Shown in pieces: positions 57,782-64,000 of a DNA stretch of 64,000 nt. Position 1 is the first letter of the stretch; each line of letters begins with the position of its first letter. The position numbers and the translations under genes are program-made. Location of the stretch: the IMG/VR virus record IMGVR_UViG_3300034061_002572, positions 58,644-122,643 of that record; one strand, given 5' to 3'. Source of the DNA: a virus. A model generated the notes under the pieces. It had not been told where the DNA came from. It did not search any database and saw nothing but the letters and a program-made list of their open reading frames with translations.

Positions 57782-58182
57782 AACTTAAAATCTGTGATGG
57801 CTGTCAGAAAGAGACAGTCATCTGGAAAAACCATGAGGGATTCAAATACTGTAAATATTGCTGGAGTTGCCAAAAAGCCATTAATAGTGACAGTACACAG
57901 AAACCAACTGACTATAAAATCCCTCAGGTTTCTTCTAAACGGAAGAAAAAGGATGCAGAGTACAGTAAACTCAGAGAAAGATTTCTAACAGATAACCCTT
58001 TGTGTATGGTTGAGGTGAACGGATGTGGTCATGGTGCCACTGATGTTCACCATACATACGCAGGAGCTAACAGAGATGCTTTTTATTTGGTTCAGAGTAC
58101 ATGGAAAGCGGTTTGTAGAAACTGTCATGATTGGATTCATTCTCATCCAGAAGAAGCGAGAATAATGAATTGGTTAAAATAA
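57778..58182 (+). CDS. HNH nuclease with N-terminal zinc ribbon
   Basis: A protein of 134 residues. CDGCQKE and YCKYCWSC (residues 5-30) form a zinc ribbon. The C-terminal half has YSKLRERFLTDNPLCMVEVNGC, ATDVHHTYAG, AVCRNCHDWIHSHPEEAR, the HNH pattern with paired structural Cys. Such proteins cut DNA or aid recombination in phage replication regions (similar to NinG-type proteins). It overlaps the previous gene by 4 bases. Confidence 0.85.
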   Translation: MKLKICDGCQKETVIWKNHEGFKYCKYCWSCQKAINSDSTQKPTDYKIPQVSSKRKKKDAEYSKLRERFLTDNPLCMVEVNGCGHGATDVHHTYAGANRDAFYLVQSTWKAVCRNCHDWIHSHPEEARIMNWLK

Positions 58183-58187
58183 AATTT

Positions 58188-58484
58188 ATGAATAAATTAG
58201 AAGTAAATAAAAAAATAGCACTGTTTAATGGTGATATTACCAGTATGTCTGATGAAAAGGACATGTCTGAATTAAACTATACTGAGTCTTGGGATAAATT
58301 AATTCCTGTATATCAGAAGTTATGTCAAAAATCTAAAGAATTATATGACAAGAAAAATGTAGATGGGTTTCTCTATATTAATCATTGTATTGAAAATGAT
58401 TTAGATTTAAAAGCATCCTCTGAATTACATTTTGCTATTGCCCTGGTCAGTGTTATTGATGAATACTATTGCGAAATTAAATAA
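58188..58484 (+). CDS. Small helical protein, unknown
   Basis: A protein of 98 residues from the ATG at 58188, chosen because it follows the HNH stop by a few bases. Mostly helical, acidic, with LIPVYQKLCQKSKELYDKK. It is encoded directly before the helicase (2-base gap), so it may be a partner, but there is no direct evidence. Confidence 0.65.
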   Translation: MNKLEVNKKIALFNGDITSMSDEKDMSELNYTESWDKLIPVYQKLCQKSKELYDKKNVDGFLYINHCIENDLDLKASSELHFAIALVSVIDEYYCEIK

Positions 58485-58485
58485 T

Positions 58486-59577
58486 ATGAAAAGAGAAGAA
58501 ATACAAGAAGAAGCTTTGAAAGCAACACTTGGTTTAGCAAGATGTGGATTAGGACTTGCAACAGGAGTTGGTAAAACTCTTGTTGGACTTCTTCACATAG
58601 AGAGAAATTATTCTCCACTAATTAATATTTTAGTTGTAGCTCCTAAGGTATCAATATTTGGTTCTTGGCGGTATGAAGCACAGAAGTTTGGAAAAGAGAA
58701 GTTACTTGACAATGTTGTATTTACAACTTATCTAAGTTTAAGTAAACATGATCCTAGAGAATATGATATTGTCTATTTAGATGAGTGTCATAGTTTATTG
58801 GATAGTCATAGACCTTTTCTTGAAAACTTTCAGGGTAAAATCTTAGGATTAACCGGTACTCCACCCAAATACAAGAGCTCAGAGAAAGGTAGAATGGTTT
58901 CTGAGTTTTGTCCTATTGTTTATACATTCATTACTGATGAAGCCGTAGAGAATAAAATACTCAATGACTATCATATTATAGTTCATGAGCTCCAGTTAGA
59001 CACAAGAAAGAACTTTCCTGTATCTACAAAGTCAGGAACCTTTATGTCTTCTGAAAGACAAAACTATGGTTATTGGTGTAATAGAATAGACAATGGTCAA
59101 GGTCCTGCACATATTACTAGAGTTATGAGAATGAAAGCAATGCAAGAGTATCCGAGTAAAGTTCAGTATGCAAAAGCACTTATGGAAAGCATTAAAACTA
59201 AATGCATCATATTTGCAAATACTCAAGATCAATCGGACTCTATATGCTCTCATAGTTACCATAGTAATAATCCACAATCTGAAAGTAATCTTACAGCATT
59301 TAAAGATGGTAGTATTCAGCGGTTATCTTGTGTGCTCCAGCTTAATGAAGGTGTAAACATACCAAATCTAAAACAGGGTATTATCTTACATGCCTATGGT
59401 AATGAAAGAAAAGCCAGTCAAAGAATTGGTAGATTACTACGGTTAAATCCAGATGATAAAGCTATTGTCCATATCTTATGTTATATGGATACAATAGATG
59501 AGAAATGGGTTAAAGAAGCCTTAGAAGGTTTTGACCAGACTAAAATTACCTGGAAAGATTTTAATATCTCCTTATAA
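58486..59577 (+). CDS. SF2 DNA/RNA helicase
   Basis: A protein of 363 residues. Motif I is ATGVGKT (25-31), motif II is DECH (99-102), motif III is TGTPP (123-127), and motif VI is QRIGRLLRL (about 315-325). These belong to superfamily 2 helicases; the small size resembles UvsW-like phage helicases. It probably unwinds recombination or replication intermediates. A 30-residue Ser-, Tyr- and Asn-rich stretch around 190-220 lies between the two RecA-like domains. Confidence 0.9.
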   Translation: MKREEIQEEALKATLGLARCGLGLATGVGKTLVGLLHIERNYSPLINILVVAPKVSIFGSWRYEAQKFGKEKLLDNVVFTTYLSLSKHDPREYDIVYLDECHSLLDSHRPFLENFQGKILGLTGTPPKYKSSEKGRMVSEFCPIVYTFITDEAVENKILNDYHIIVHELQLDTRKNFPVSTKSGTFMSSERQNYGYWCNRIDNGQGPAHITRVMRMKAMQEYPSKVQYAKALMESIKTKCIIFANTQDQSDSICSHSYHSNNPQSESNLTAFKDGSIQRLSCVLQLNEGVNIPNLKQGIILHAYGNERKASQRIGRLLRLNPDDKAIVHILCYMDTIDEKWVKEALEGFDQTKITWKDFNISL

Positions 59578-59594
59578 TTACTTATATTAGATAT

Positions 59595-59855
59595 ATGGAA
59601 ATAACAAATTCATACAAACTACTAATGTATAATGATGACATCCATTCCTTTCCATATATAATGGCATGTCTAATTAGATTTTGTGAACAAGAACCATTAC
59701 AGGCTGAGCAATGTGCTCTTATAGCCCATAATAAAGGTAAATGTTCTGTTAAATCTGGAGATTTTATTGATTTACTAGAAATACATAATAACTTTGAAAG
59801 AGTAAATGTAAAAACAGAAATTGTTGCACATGAAAGTTATATGCATAAACAATAG
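59595..59855 (+). CDS. ClpS-like N-degron adaptor
   Basis: A protein of 86 residues. YKLLMYNDDIHSFPYI (7-22) and ALIAHNKGK (41-49) match ClpS, in which N34, D35, D36 and H66 (E. coli) bind the N-terminal residue of substrates; here N13, D14, D15 and H45 keep the same 30-residue spacing. M40 of E. coli ClpS corresponds to F19. ClpS delivers proteins with destabilising N-termini to ClpAP. It overlaps the next gene by 26 bases. A helper or decoy of host ClpS are both possible. Confidence 0.7.
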   Translation: MEITNSYKLLMYNDDIHSFPYIMACLIRFCEQEPLQAEQCALIAHNKGKCSVKSGDFIDLLEIHNNFERVNVKTEIVAHESYMHKQ

Positions 59856-60090
59856 TAATAAGCCTCTTGAAATCCCTGATAGTCAGTGGATTGAATTAGG
59901 TCAAATATACACAGTAACACAAATTATAGCATTAGCTCTCCAACCAGGAAAGACTGGCTTCTTACTTAAAGAGGTCAGTCTATCTCCGGAGTGTTTTCCT
60001 TATGAATTTTACAGCTCAGATAGATTTGCTCAAGTAGTAAGTCTTGAAGAAGAAGCTGTAGAAGTACAGGAAGAAGAGTTTGCTATTTAA
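59830..60090 (+). CDS. Small SH3-like phage protein (INNSNKP family)
   Basis: A protein of 86 residues from the ATG at 59830. KVICINNSNKPLEIPDSQWIELGQIYTVTQI, then GFLLKEVSL, then FYSSDRFA match a small beta-barrel family very common in Bacteroidota phages. The C-terminus is acidic. Function unknown. Confidence 0.75.
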   Translation: MKVICINNSNKPLEIPDSQWIELGQIYTVTQIIALALQPGKTGFLLKEVSLSPECFPYEFYSSDRFAQVVSLEEEAVEVQEEEFAI

Positions 60091-60104
60091 CTAAAACTTT
60101 TATT

Positions 60105-60287
60105 ATGAAAAATGAGATTGGACTTGCTACCCTTTCAATAATTCTTTGGTTGTATTTTATTGCTTCACAAATTTGTATGATATATTTTTGGCATGAATGG
60201 TGTCAAGATCACGGTTTTCTAAACAGTCTTATTATTGGACCTATTGTATCTGAGATAAAAGGCTTATTGTTTCCTTTTTTTATGTAG
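60105..60287 (+). CDS. Small membrane protein
   Basis: A protein of 60 residues with one clear hydrophobic helix (LATLSIILWLYFIASQICMIYFW) and a second hydrophobic end. Function unknown; it is part of the early operon. Confidence 0.6.
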   Translation: MKNEIGLATLSIILWLYFIASQICMIYFWHEWCQDHGFLNSLIIGPIVSEIKGLLFPFFM

Positions 60288-60290
60288 CCT

Positions 60291-60725
60291 ATGGAAGATT
60301 ACAGCAAAGATGATGTTGTGAAAGCTTTAAACAGTATAGAAAAAACCTCCCGTAAGAGAGTTCTTGTAGATCAAAGAAGTTACTTAATAGGTATTTTATA
60401 TGAAAAGTTTAAAGTAACTGAGAAAGGAATTGCTGATCTTATTGGAGTAAAAAGAACTAAGGTAAATTATGCTAGAAGATTACCTATACAGTTTAAAGAT
60501 GACAAAATGTATAAACAAAATATTTATGTTTATGCACAGATGTTCCCATATGATTTTAGTGAAAGCCATGCTGTAAAATCTGGCAGAAATTTAACTGTAG
60601 CTGTTACATTGGAGCCTAAACTAGAAAAAAAGTTAAATAAAATAAGAAAACTGCTTGGGCATGATCATATGAGAACAACCATTAAATATTTAGTTGATAA
60701 ATCAATAAAGCTATGGGAAGAATGA
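60291..60725 (+). CDS. HTH DNA-binding regulator
   Basis: A protein of 144 residues. Residues about 26-60 (SYLIGILYEKFKVTEKGIADLIGVKRTKVNYAR) fit a helix-turn-helix with a recognition helix at GVKRTKVNYA. The C-terminal part (EPKLEKKLNKIRKLLGHDHMRTTIKYLVDKSIKLWEE, located by its GHDHMRTT) looks like a ribbon-helix-helix or dimerisation unit. Probably a regulator of early transcription. Confidence 0.7.
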   Translation: MEDYSKDDVVKALNSIEKTSRKRVLVDQRSYLIGILYEKFKVTEKGIADLIGVKRTKVNYARRLPIQFKDDKMYKQNIYVYAQMFPYDFSESHAVKSGRNLTVAVTLEPKLEKKLNKIRKLLGHDHMRTTIKYLVDKSIKLWEE

Positions 60726-60973
60726 AAGAAATATGTATTGCAATTATGAATGCAAATGAAGGAATACCAGAAGGTATGACTATAGCAGATGTTGCTAGAA
60801 TGAAAGAATTAGAAATTTATAATTGGGAAGAGTATGAAAGAGAACAAGAGAAAAGTAGATTACAATATCTTGAATCAGAAAATTCAGGAGAGACTAGCAA
60901 GATGGAACAAGTTGCAAAAAAGTTTTCTCCCTATTACGGAGAAACCAGAGAAGAAAAAGGGGGTGAACAATGA
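60722..60973 (+). CDS. Small acidic protein, unknown
   Basis: A protein of 83 residues from the ATG at 60722, which overlaps the previous stop (ATGA). It is Glu-rich and helical with EGIPEGMTIADVARMKELEIYNWEEYE. An ATG at 60713 in the same frame would extend it by three residues. Function unknown. Confidence 0.6.
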   Translation: MKEICIAIMNANEGIPEGMTIADVARMKELEIYNWEEYEREQEKSRLQYLESENSGETSKMEQVAKKFSPYYGETREEKGGEQ

Positions 60974-61191
60974 AGAGGGGGACTAAAACATGGAAACTAA
61001 AAAGTATGGTGGTTATAGATGTATTAGCAGTTATTGTTGTTACAGGTATTGTTACATATGTAAGTATTAGTTATCCTGGTATTTGGAATTGGATTTTGTT
61101 ATTAATTCTTTCATTTGTTAATTACTTATTCTTTGACAGCATGTTTAAACTTATTGAAAGAATCCATAGAAGAAAGAATAGAACTTTGTAA
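60970..61191 (+). CDS. Membrane protein with two TM segments
   Basis: A protein of 73 residues: basic start (KRGTKTWKLKS), hydrophobic segments at about 12-33 and 38-60, and a basic end (ERIHRRKNRTL). The flanking positive charges suggest both ends in the cytoplasm. Function unknown. Confidence 0.65.
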   Translation: MKRGTKTWKLKSMVVIDVLAVIVVTGIVTYVSISYPGIWNWILLLILSFVNYLFFDSMFKLIERIHRRKNRTL

Positions 61192-61202
61192 ACTTAAAAA
61201 TT

Positions 61203-61616
61203 ATGAAAAAATTATTTTTATTATTAGTGTTGTCAGTAAGTACAGCACATTCACAAATTGTTGTAAAAGAATCAACAAAAGATAGTACAGTATGGTATAG
61301 TAAACTTACGGGTTTACCTAAACTAACTCATTTTTATGATGCTGAAAAGAACTGGTATACATTGTATTACAAGAATCTTGATTATCAGTATATTACTGAT
61401 ATTGATTATATACATTTAGATTCAAAAGAAAATACAATAGAATTCTTTAATATCTTGAAGCAAGCTTTAGTAGACAAGAAAGAGTTAACTTTTGAGTTAG
61501 ATGGAAAAACTTGGTTTTTAAAGACAGGGTCTAATATGGCAATTATGTCTAGCTCCGGTACTAGTTTCTATCTTACTAATAAAAACTTAGATAAAATACT
61601 TGAAGCATTACAATAA
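61203..61616 (+). CDS. Secreted/periplasmic protein, unknown
   Basis: A protein of 137 residues with a signal peptide (KKLFLLLVLSVSTAHSQ) and likely cleavage after residue 17. The mature part has many Tyr/Asp residues and a mixed alpha/beta pattern. It may act in the periplasm, for example in exclusion, but no family is recognised. Confidence 0.7.
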   Translation: MKKLFLLLVLSVSTAHSQIVVKESTKDSTVWYSKLTGLPKLTHFYDAEKNWYTLYYKNLDYQYITDIDYIHLDSKENTIEFFNILKQALVDKKELTFELDGKTWFLKTGSNMAIMSSSGTSFYLTNKNLDKILEALQ

Positions 61617-61811
61617 GTGAAACATTTTCTAAAATATCTAGTGGTATGGATAAGCCAAAACTTATCTGTACCATTTTGGATGGTGGGTCATGTTCACTTG
61701 ATGTCCAATATCTATGAGGACATTCATGAAATAATAGCATCATTTGGTATGAATATACTAGTTGCTATTGGATTTATTATTGATTATTTAGAACAAAAAA
61801 AGAAACTATGA
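61617..61811 (+). CDS. Small membrane protein with GTG start
   Basis: A protein of 64 residues starting at a GTG directly after the previous stop codon. It has hydrophobic stretches at about 5-25 and 40-58 and a HVHLMSN motif between. No ATG is available at the beginning, which makes the GTG start likely. Function unknown. Confidence 0.55.
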   Translation: MKHFLKYLVVWISQNLSVPFWMVGHVHLMSNIYEDIHEIIASFGMNILVAIGFIIDYLEQKKKL

Positions 61812-62032
61812 AAACAGCAGTAGAATGGTTGGTTGAAGAATTAACCAAACAAAATATGTTTATGCATTTATTTGCTAAAGAAATTGAACAAGCCAAAGAA
61901 ATGGAGAAAGACAATGTATGTGATGCTTGGGATGACGGATACGATAAAGGAATGAGAGATAGAATTGAAAAAATATCAAATCCAGTTGGCAACGCAGAAC
62001 AATACTACAACGAAACCTTTAAATCAGAATAG
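61808..62032 (+). CDS. Conserved small phage protein (AVEWLVEEL...YYNETFKSE family)
   Basis: A protein of 74 residues with TAVEWLVEELTK at the start, IEQAKEMEK in the middle and QYYNETFKSE at the end, a signature very common in Bacteroidota phages. Function unknown. Its last codons (FKSE, stop) form part of the junction repeat found three times in the window. Confidence 0.8.
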   Translation: MKTAVEWLVEELTKQNMFMHLFAKEIEQAKEMEKDNVCDAWDDGYDKGMRDRIEKISNPVGNAEQYYNETFKSE

Positions 62033-62037
62033 AATGG
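62017..62037 (+). repeat. Junction repeat copy 2 (TTTAAATCAGAATAG)
   Basis: TTTAAATCAGAATAGAATGG, identical to the copy at 53034-53054. Here it codes for FKSE plus stop of one gene and the start of the next. Confidence 0.65.
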
Positions 62038-62324
62038 GATTTAGAATAAAACATATTCCTTCCGGATTGTATTATATAAGACAAAAGAATAAAGAAATTA
62101 ATCTAGGTTCTGCAGGTACATTATTTGACACAGAAGAAAAGTGTTACTTTACATTAAAAGCAAATGGTTTTGCTCCTACAATAGGAATGCTAGAAGGTAG
62201 TCCTAATCATGCAAAAATTGAAAGTATTTATAACTTTTATAAGCATAAATCTGATGATGTTTATACTTATGCAAATACATTACCAGAAGAATGGATTGTT
62301 GAACCTGTAAATAAAGAAGAATGA
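62034..62324 (+). CDS. Small conserved phage protein, unknown
   Basis: A protein of 96 residues from the ATG at 62034 in the junction repeat. FRIKHIPSGLYYIRQKNKEINLGSAGTLFDTEE is known to me from other phages; the C-terminus has YANTLPEEWIVEPV. Function unknown. Confidence 0.65.
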   Translation: MGFRIKHIPSGLYYIRQKNKEINLGSAGTLFDTEEKCYFTLKANGFAPTIGMLEGSPNHAKIESIYNFYKHKSDDVYTYANTLPEEWIVEPVNKEE

Positions 62325-62416
62325 CACTATTAATTATTATTGTTGCTTCAGTTGTTATAGCTGGGGTAATAATTTTTTCAATGCGAGAAGATGAAGATAA
62401 CAATTGGGATGACTAA
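62321..62416 (+). CDS. Tiny membrane protein of 31 residues
   Basis: ATG at 62321 overlaps the previous stop (ATGA) and its own TAA overlaps the next ATG (TAATG). The product has one hydrophobic helix (LLIIIVASVVIAGVIIF) and an acidic tail EDEDNNWDD. Coupling on both sides supports it as real. Confidence 0.55.
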   Translation: MTLLIIIVASVVIAGVIIFSMREDEDNNWDD

Positions 62417-62637
62417 TGGAAGTAATTATTAAATTTTCAGATGAAGATGCCGCAGAAGATGCTAAAACAGCATTAGACGGCTGGAAATGGAGACACTGTG
62501 TATGGGAAATTGATCAAGAACTTAGGAATACACTTAAGTATGTTGAGAAATTACCCGCAGAAGTAGAACAAGCCTACCTTGCACTAAGAGATAAAATCCG
62601 GGAGATTGTATCAGATAATAACCTAACAATGGAATAA
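62416..62637 (+). CDS. Small conserved phage protein (DQELRNTLKY family)
   Basis: A protein of 73 residues with GWKWRHCVWEIDQELRNTLKYVEK and LRDKIREIVSDNN. This is a very common small family in Bacteroidota phages, without a known function. Confidence 0.8.
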   Translation: MEVIIKFSDEDAAEDAKTALDGWKWRHCVWEIDQELRNTLKYVEKLPAEVEQAYLALRDKIREIVSDNNLTME

Positions 62638-62638
62638 T

Positions 62639-62968
62639 ATGAATTTTAAAACAACAATTTGTGTACTTACACCAGAAGGATATTTTGAAGAAGATGGTAT
62701 AACTATAGATTTACCTGTTGTACTTCAAGAAGGTACAGTATTAAGATTAACTCAAGATCAATTACTACTTCTTGAAGCAAAAGCTAAAGCTTCAAAAAAT
62801 AAAAATGAATATCTCACATATTGGAATGATAAAGGTGATGAATACAAAAGTAGGGATATAAATGACTTATTTTTTTGTGATCATATTTATGTTTTATATG
62901 TAAATTATTATACTTATGATAATAGTGTATTAATAGTATTACATTTTGATAGATCCCTTAATATTTAA
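62639..62968 (+). CDS. Hypothetical protein of 109 residues
   Basis: A soluble protein with strands TTICVLTPEGYFEEDGI and a Tyr-rich C-terminal half (DHIYVLYVNYYTYDNSVLIVLHF). No family recognised. It lies between a conserved small protein and the radical SAM gene. Confidence 0.6.
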   Translation: MNFKTTICVLTPEGYFEEDGITIDLPVVLQEGTVLRLTQDQLLLLEAKAKASKNKNEYLTYWNDKGDEYKSRDINDLFFCDHIYVLYVNYYTYDNSVLIVLHFDRSLNI

Positions 62969-62982
62969 ATCAGAATAGTATG
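62963..62982 (+). repeat. Junction repeat copy 3 (TTTAAATCAGAATAG)
   Basis: TTTAAATCAGAATAGTATG differs from the other two copies by one base. The first TAA is the stop of the 109-residue gene and the final ATG starts the radical SAM gene. Confidence 0.6.
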
Positions 62983-63852
62983 TCTTTAGTAGAAAAAGTT
63001 ACTAGGAAGTCTATGATCATTAGACCTTCCGGAAGATCAACGGACTTTATCAGTCCATCTTTTATACATGGCTGTGCATACCAATGCACATATTGTTACA
63101 TGAAGAGACACAAACCGGAAGGATGGTCTATTGCTACAAACACTTTAGATATCCTGACAGAGATTAATTCACATGCATTTTTTGCAACAGTAGATAAACC
63201 TAATCAAACACATCCTGATTACATTACTTATGACATTGGATGTAATACTGATGTAGCTTTACATGCTAAAGATATGAATTGGAAAAGAATATTTGAGTTT
63301 TTCCGGGATCATCCACTTGCTATGGGTTCATTTGCTACTAAGTATGTAAATAAGGATCTTTTAGATTTTAATCCAGAGGGTAAGATTAGAATAAGGTTTA
63401 GTCTTATGCCGGAAAAGTGGAGAAAGATTCTTGAACCTAATACAAGTGAGATTAATTTAAGATTAAATGCAGTACCTAGATTTCTTGATGCTGGATATGA
63501 AGTTCATTTAAATTTTAGTCCGGTCATAGTTCATGATCTTTGGCTTACAGAGTATGAATTTTTATTTGATTTAGTTAGTAAACATGCTAATATAAATAGA
63601 TGGGATACTAATGCAGTTAAAGCTGAAGTAATATTCTTGACTCATAATGAAGAAAAACATAAATATAATCTAGCACAGAGACTCACAGGTGAGCATCTGT
63701 TATGGGTACCTAAAATACAGGAAAGGAAAGTATCACAGTATGGTGGAGAAAACATTAGGTATGAACATAATAGAAAAGCTGATTATATCAAACAGTTTGT
63801 TAAGCTTCATGATGAGATAATTCCTTGGAATACAATAAGATATATTTTTTAA
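62980..63852 (+). CDS. Spore-photoproduct-lyase-like radical SAM protein
   Basis: A protein of 290 residues. HGCAYQCTYCYMKRH carries the radical SAM cluster motif CxxxCxxC at C32, C36 and C39. Around it, RPSGRSTDFISPSFIHG and the later GNxTDVALH-like, SFATKYVNKDLLDF and RIRFSLMPEKWRK segments recall spore photoproduct lyase-like proteins. Spore photoproduct lyase repairs UV-induced thymine lesions in DNA with S-adenosylmethionine; the activity here is unproven, and other radical reactions on DNA or RNA are possible. Confidence 0.7.
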   Translation: MSLVEKVTRKSMIIRPSGRSTDFISPSFIHGCAYQCTYCYMKRHKPEGWSIATNTLDILTEINSHAFFATVDKPNQTHPDYITYDIGCNTDVALHAKDMNWKRIFEFFRDHPLAMGSFATKYVNKDLLDFNPEGKIRIRFSLMPEKWRKILEPNTSEINLRLNAVPRFLDAGYEVHLNFSPVIVHDLWLTEYEFLFDLVSKHANINRWDTNAVKAEVIFLTHNEEKHKYNLAQRLTGEHLLWVPKIQERKVSQYGGENIRYEHNRKADYIKQFVKLHDEIIPWNTIRYIF

Positions 63853-63854
63853 TT

Positions 63855-64000
63855 ATGATTAAAATATTAGAACCAAATATTCAAACACTTGTACATAATA
63901 TCTGTCTTGAGCATTCTGAAGTATGCAAAGCAGCAGATAGTAATATGGGATATCTATGGTATATGTTTACACATGGGTCAAAGGCCGGGCAATACAAACC
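63855..64000 (+). CDS. Partial gene running off the right edge
   Basis: ATG at 63855, two bases after the previous stop. At least 48 residues are visible (IKILEPNIQTLVHNICLEHSEVCKAADSN and on). No domain recognised from the fragment. Confidence 0.5.
   Translation, partial: MIKILEPNIQTLVHNICLEHSEVCKAADSNMGYLWYMFTHGSKAGQYK

Noticed and set aside
1-64000. Stop-codon reassignment as in some crAss-like phages
   Set aside because: TAA, TAG and TGA all end well-placed genes with tight junctions, and long genes are open without in-frame TAG or TGA.
1-64000. tRNA genes and CRISPR arrays
   Set aside because: No T-arm-like GTTCRANNC stretches with matching stems and no regularly spaced direct repeats were noticed; very degenerate tRNAs could be missed by eye.

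Overview
The window looks like an AT-rich segment of the genome of a tailed dsDNA phage infecting a Bacteroidota host. Signs of this are the A-rich leaders before start codons, TAnnTTTG promoter-like boxes, a Bacteroidota-type lipoprotein, Fib_succ_major and DUF6734-type proteins, and many small proteins typical of Bacteroidota phages. The morphogenesis block recalls the crAss-like phages in content and order: TerL, a large portal, an acidic scaffold and the major capsid protein at one end; a P22 gp4-like tail accessory factor, two HU/IHF-like proteins and a long stabilization-type protein at the other. This affiliation rests on remembered sequence patterns, not on a search. The standard genetic code is used. 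No tRNA, integrase, reverse transcriptase or RNA polymerase was found in the window.

Layout. Positions 1-49078 are transcribed leftward (minus strand). Read in the direction of transcription they hold: a first cluster (49078-46592) with an arginyl-transferase-like protein, an Acb2-like protein, a GroES-like protein, a DUF3310 protein and a small membrane protein; a fibre/adhesin array (46462-32346) with an embedded glycosyltransferase; a lysis cassette (32284-31298: TM/coiled-coil protein, holin, M15 peptidase); the packaging and head genes (31270-18644: HU-like protein, PD-(D/E)XK nuclease, TerL, portal, scaffold, major capsid protein); ten small, very basic proteins sharing K/Q-x-G-G motifs (18631-14874); a connector protein and a Dps-like protein; and a Cys-rich tail/fibre block ending in the tail accessory and stabilization proteins (13648-1).

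Positions 49079-49606 are a gene-free divergent control region full of hairpins, with a G/C-rich island. From 49607 rightward everything is on the plus strand and looks early: three small monocistronic units, each with a hairpin element, a short gene and a terminator (two of the genes are tandem paralogues), then a long, tightly packed operon-like series of small proteins, including an HNH nuclease, an SF2 helicase, a ClpS-like adaptor, a HTH regulator, a lipoprotein, several tiny membrane proteins and a spore-photoproduct-lyase-like radical SAM enzyme.

The most interesting signals are: (1) four copies of a hairpin element with compensating stem changes upstream of the first plus-strand genes, candidate N4-like hairpin promoters or 5'UTR elements; (2) a possible phage-encoded N-degron arm, an ATE-like transferase plus a ClpS-like adaptor, beside a GroES-like protein; (3) a protein in the head/tail cluster with the complete Dps ferroxidase residue spacing; (4) a five-copy candidate late promoter motif; (5) an Acb2-like (anti-CBASS) candidate; and (6) the array of small K/Q-x-G-G basic proteins.
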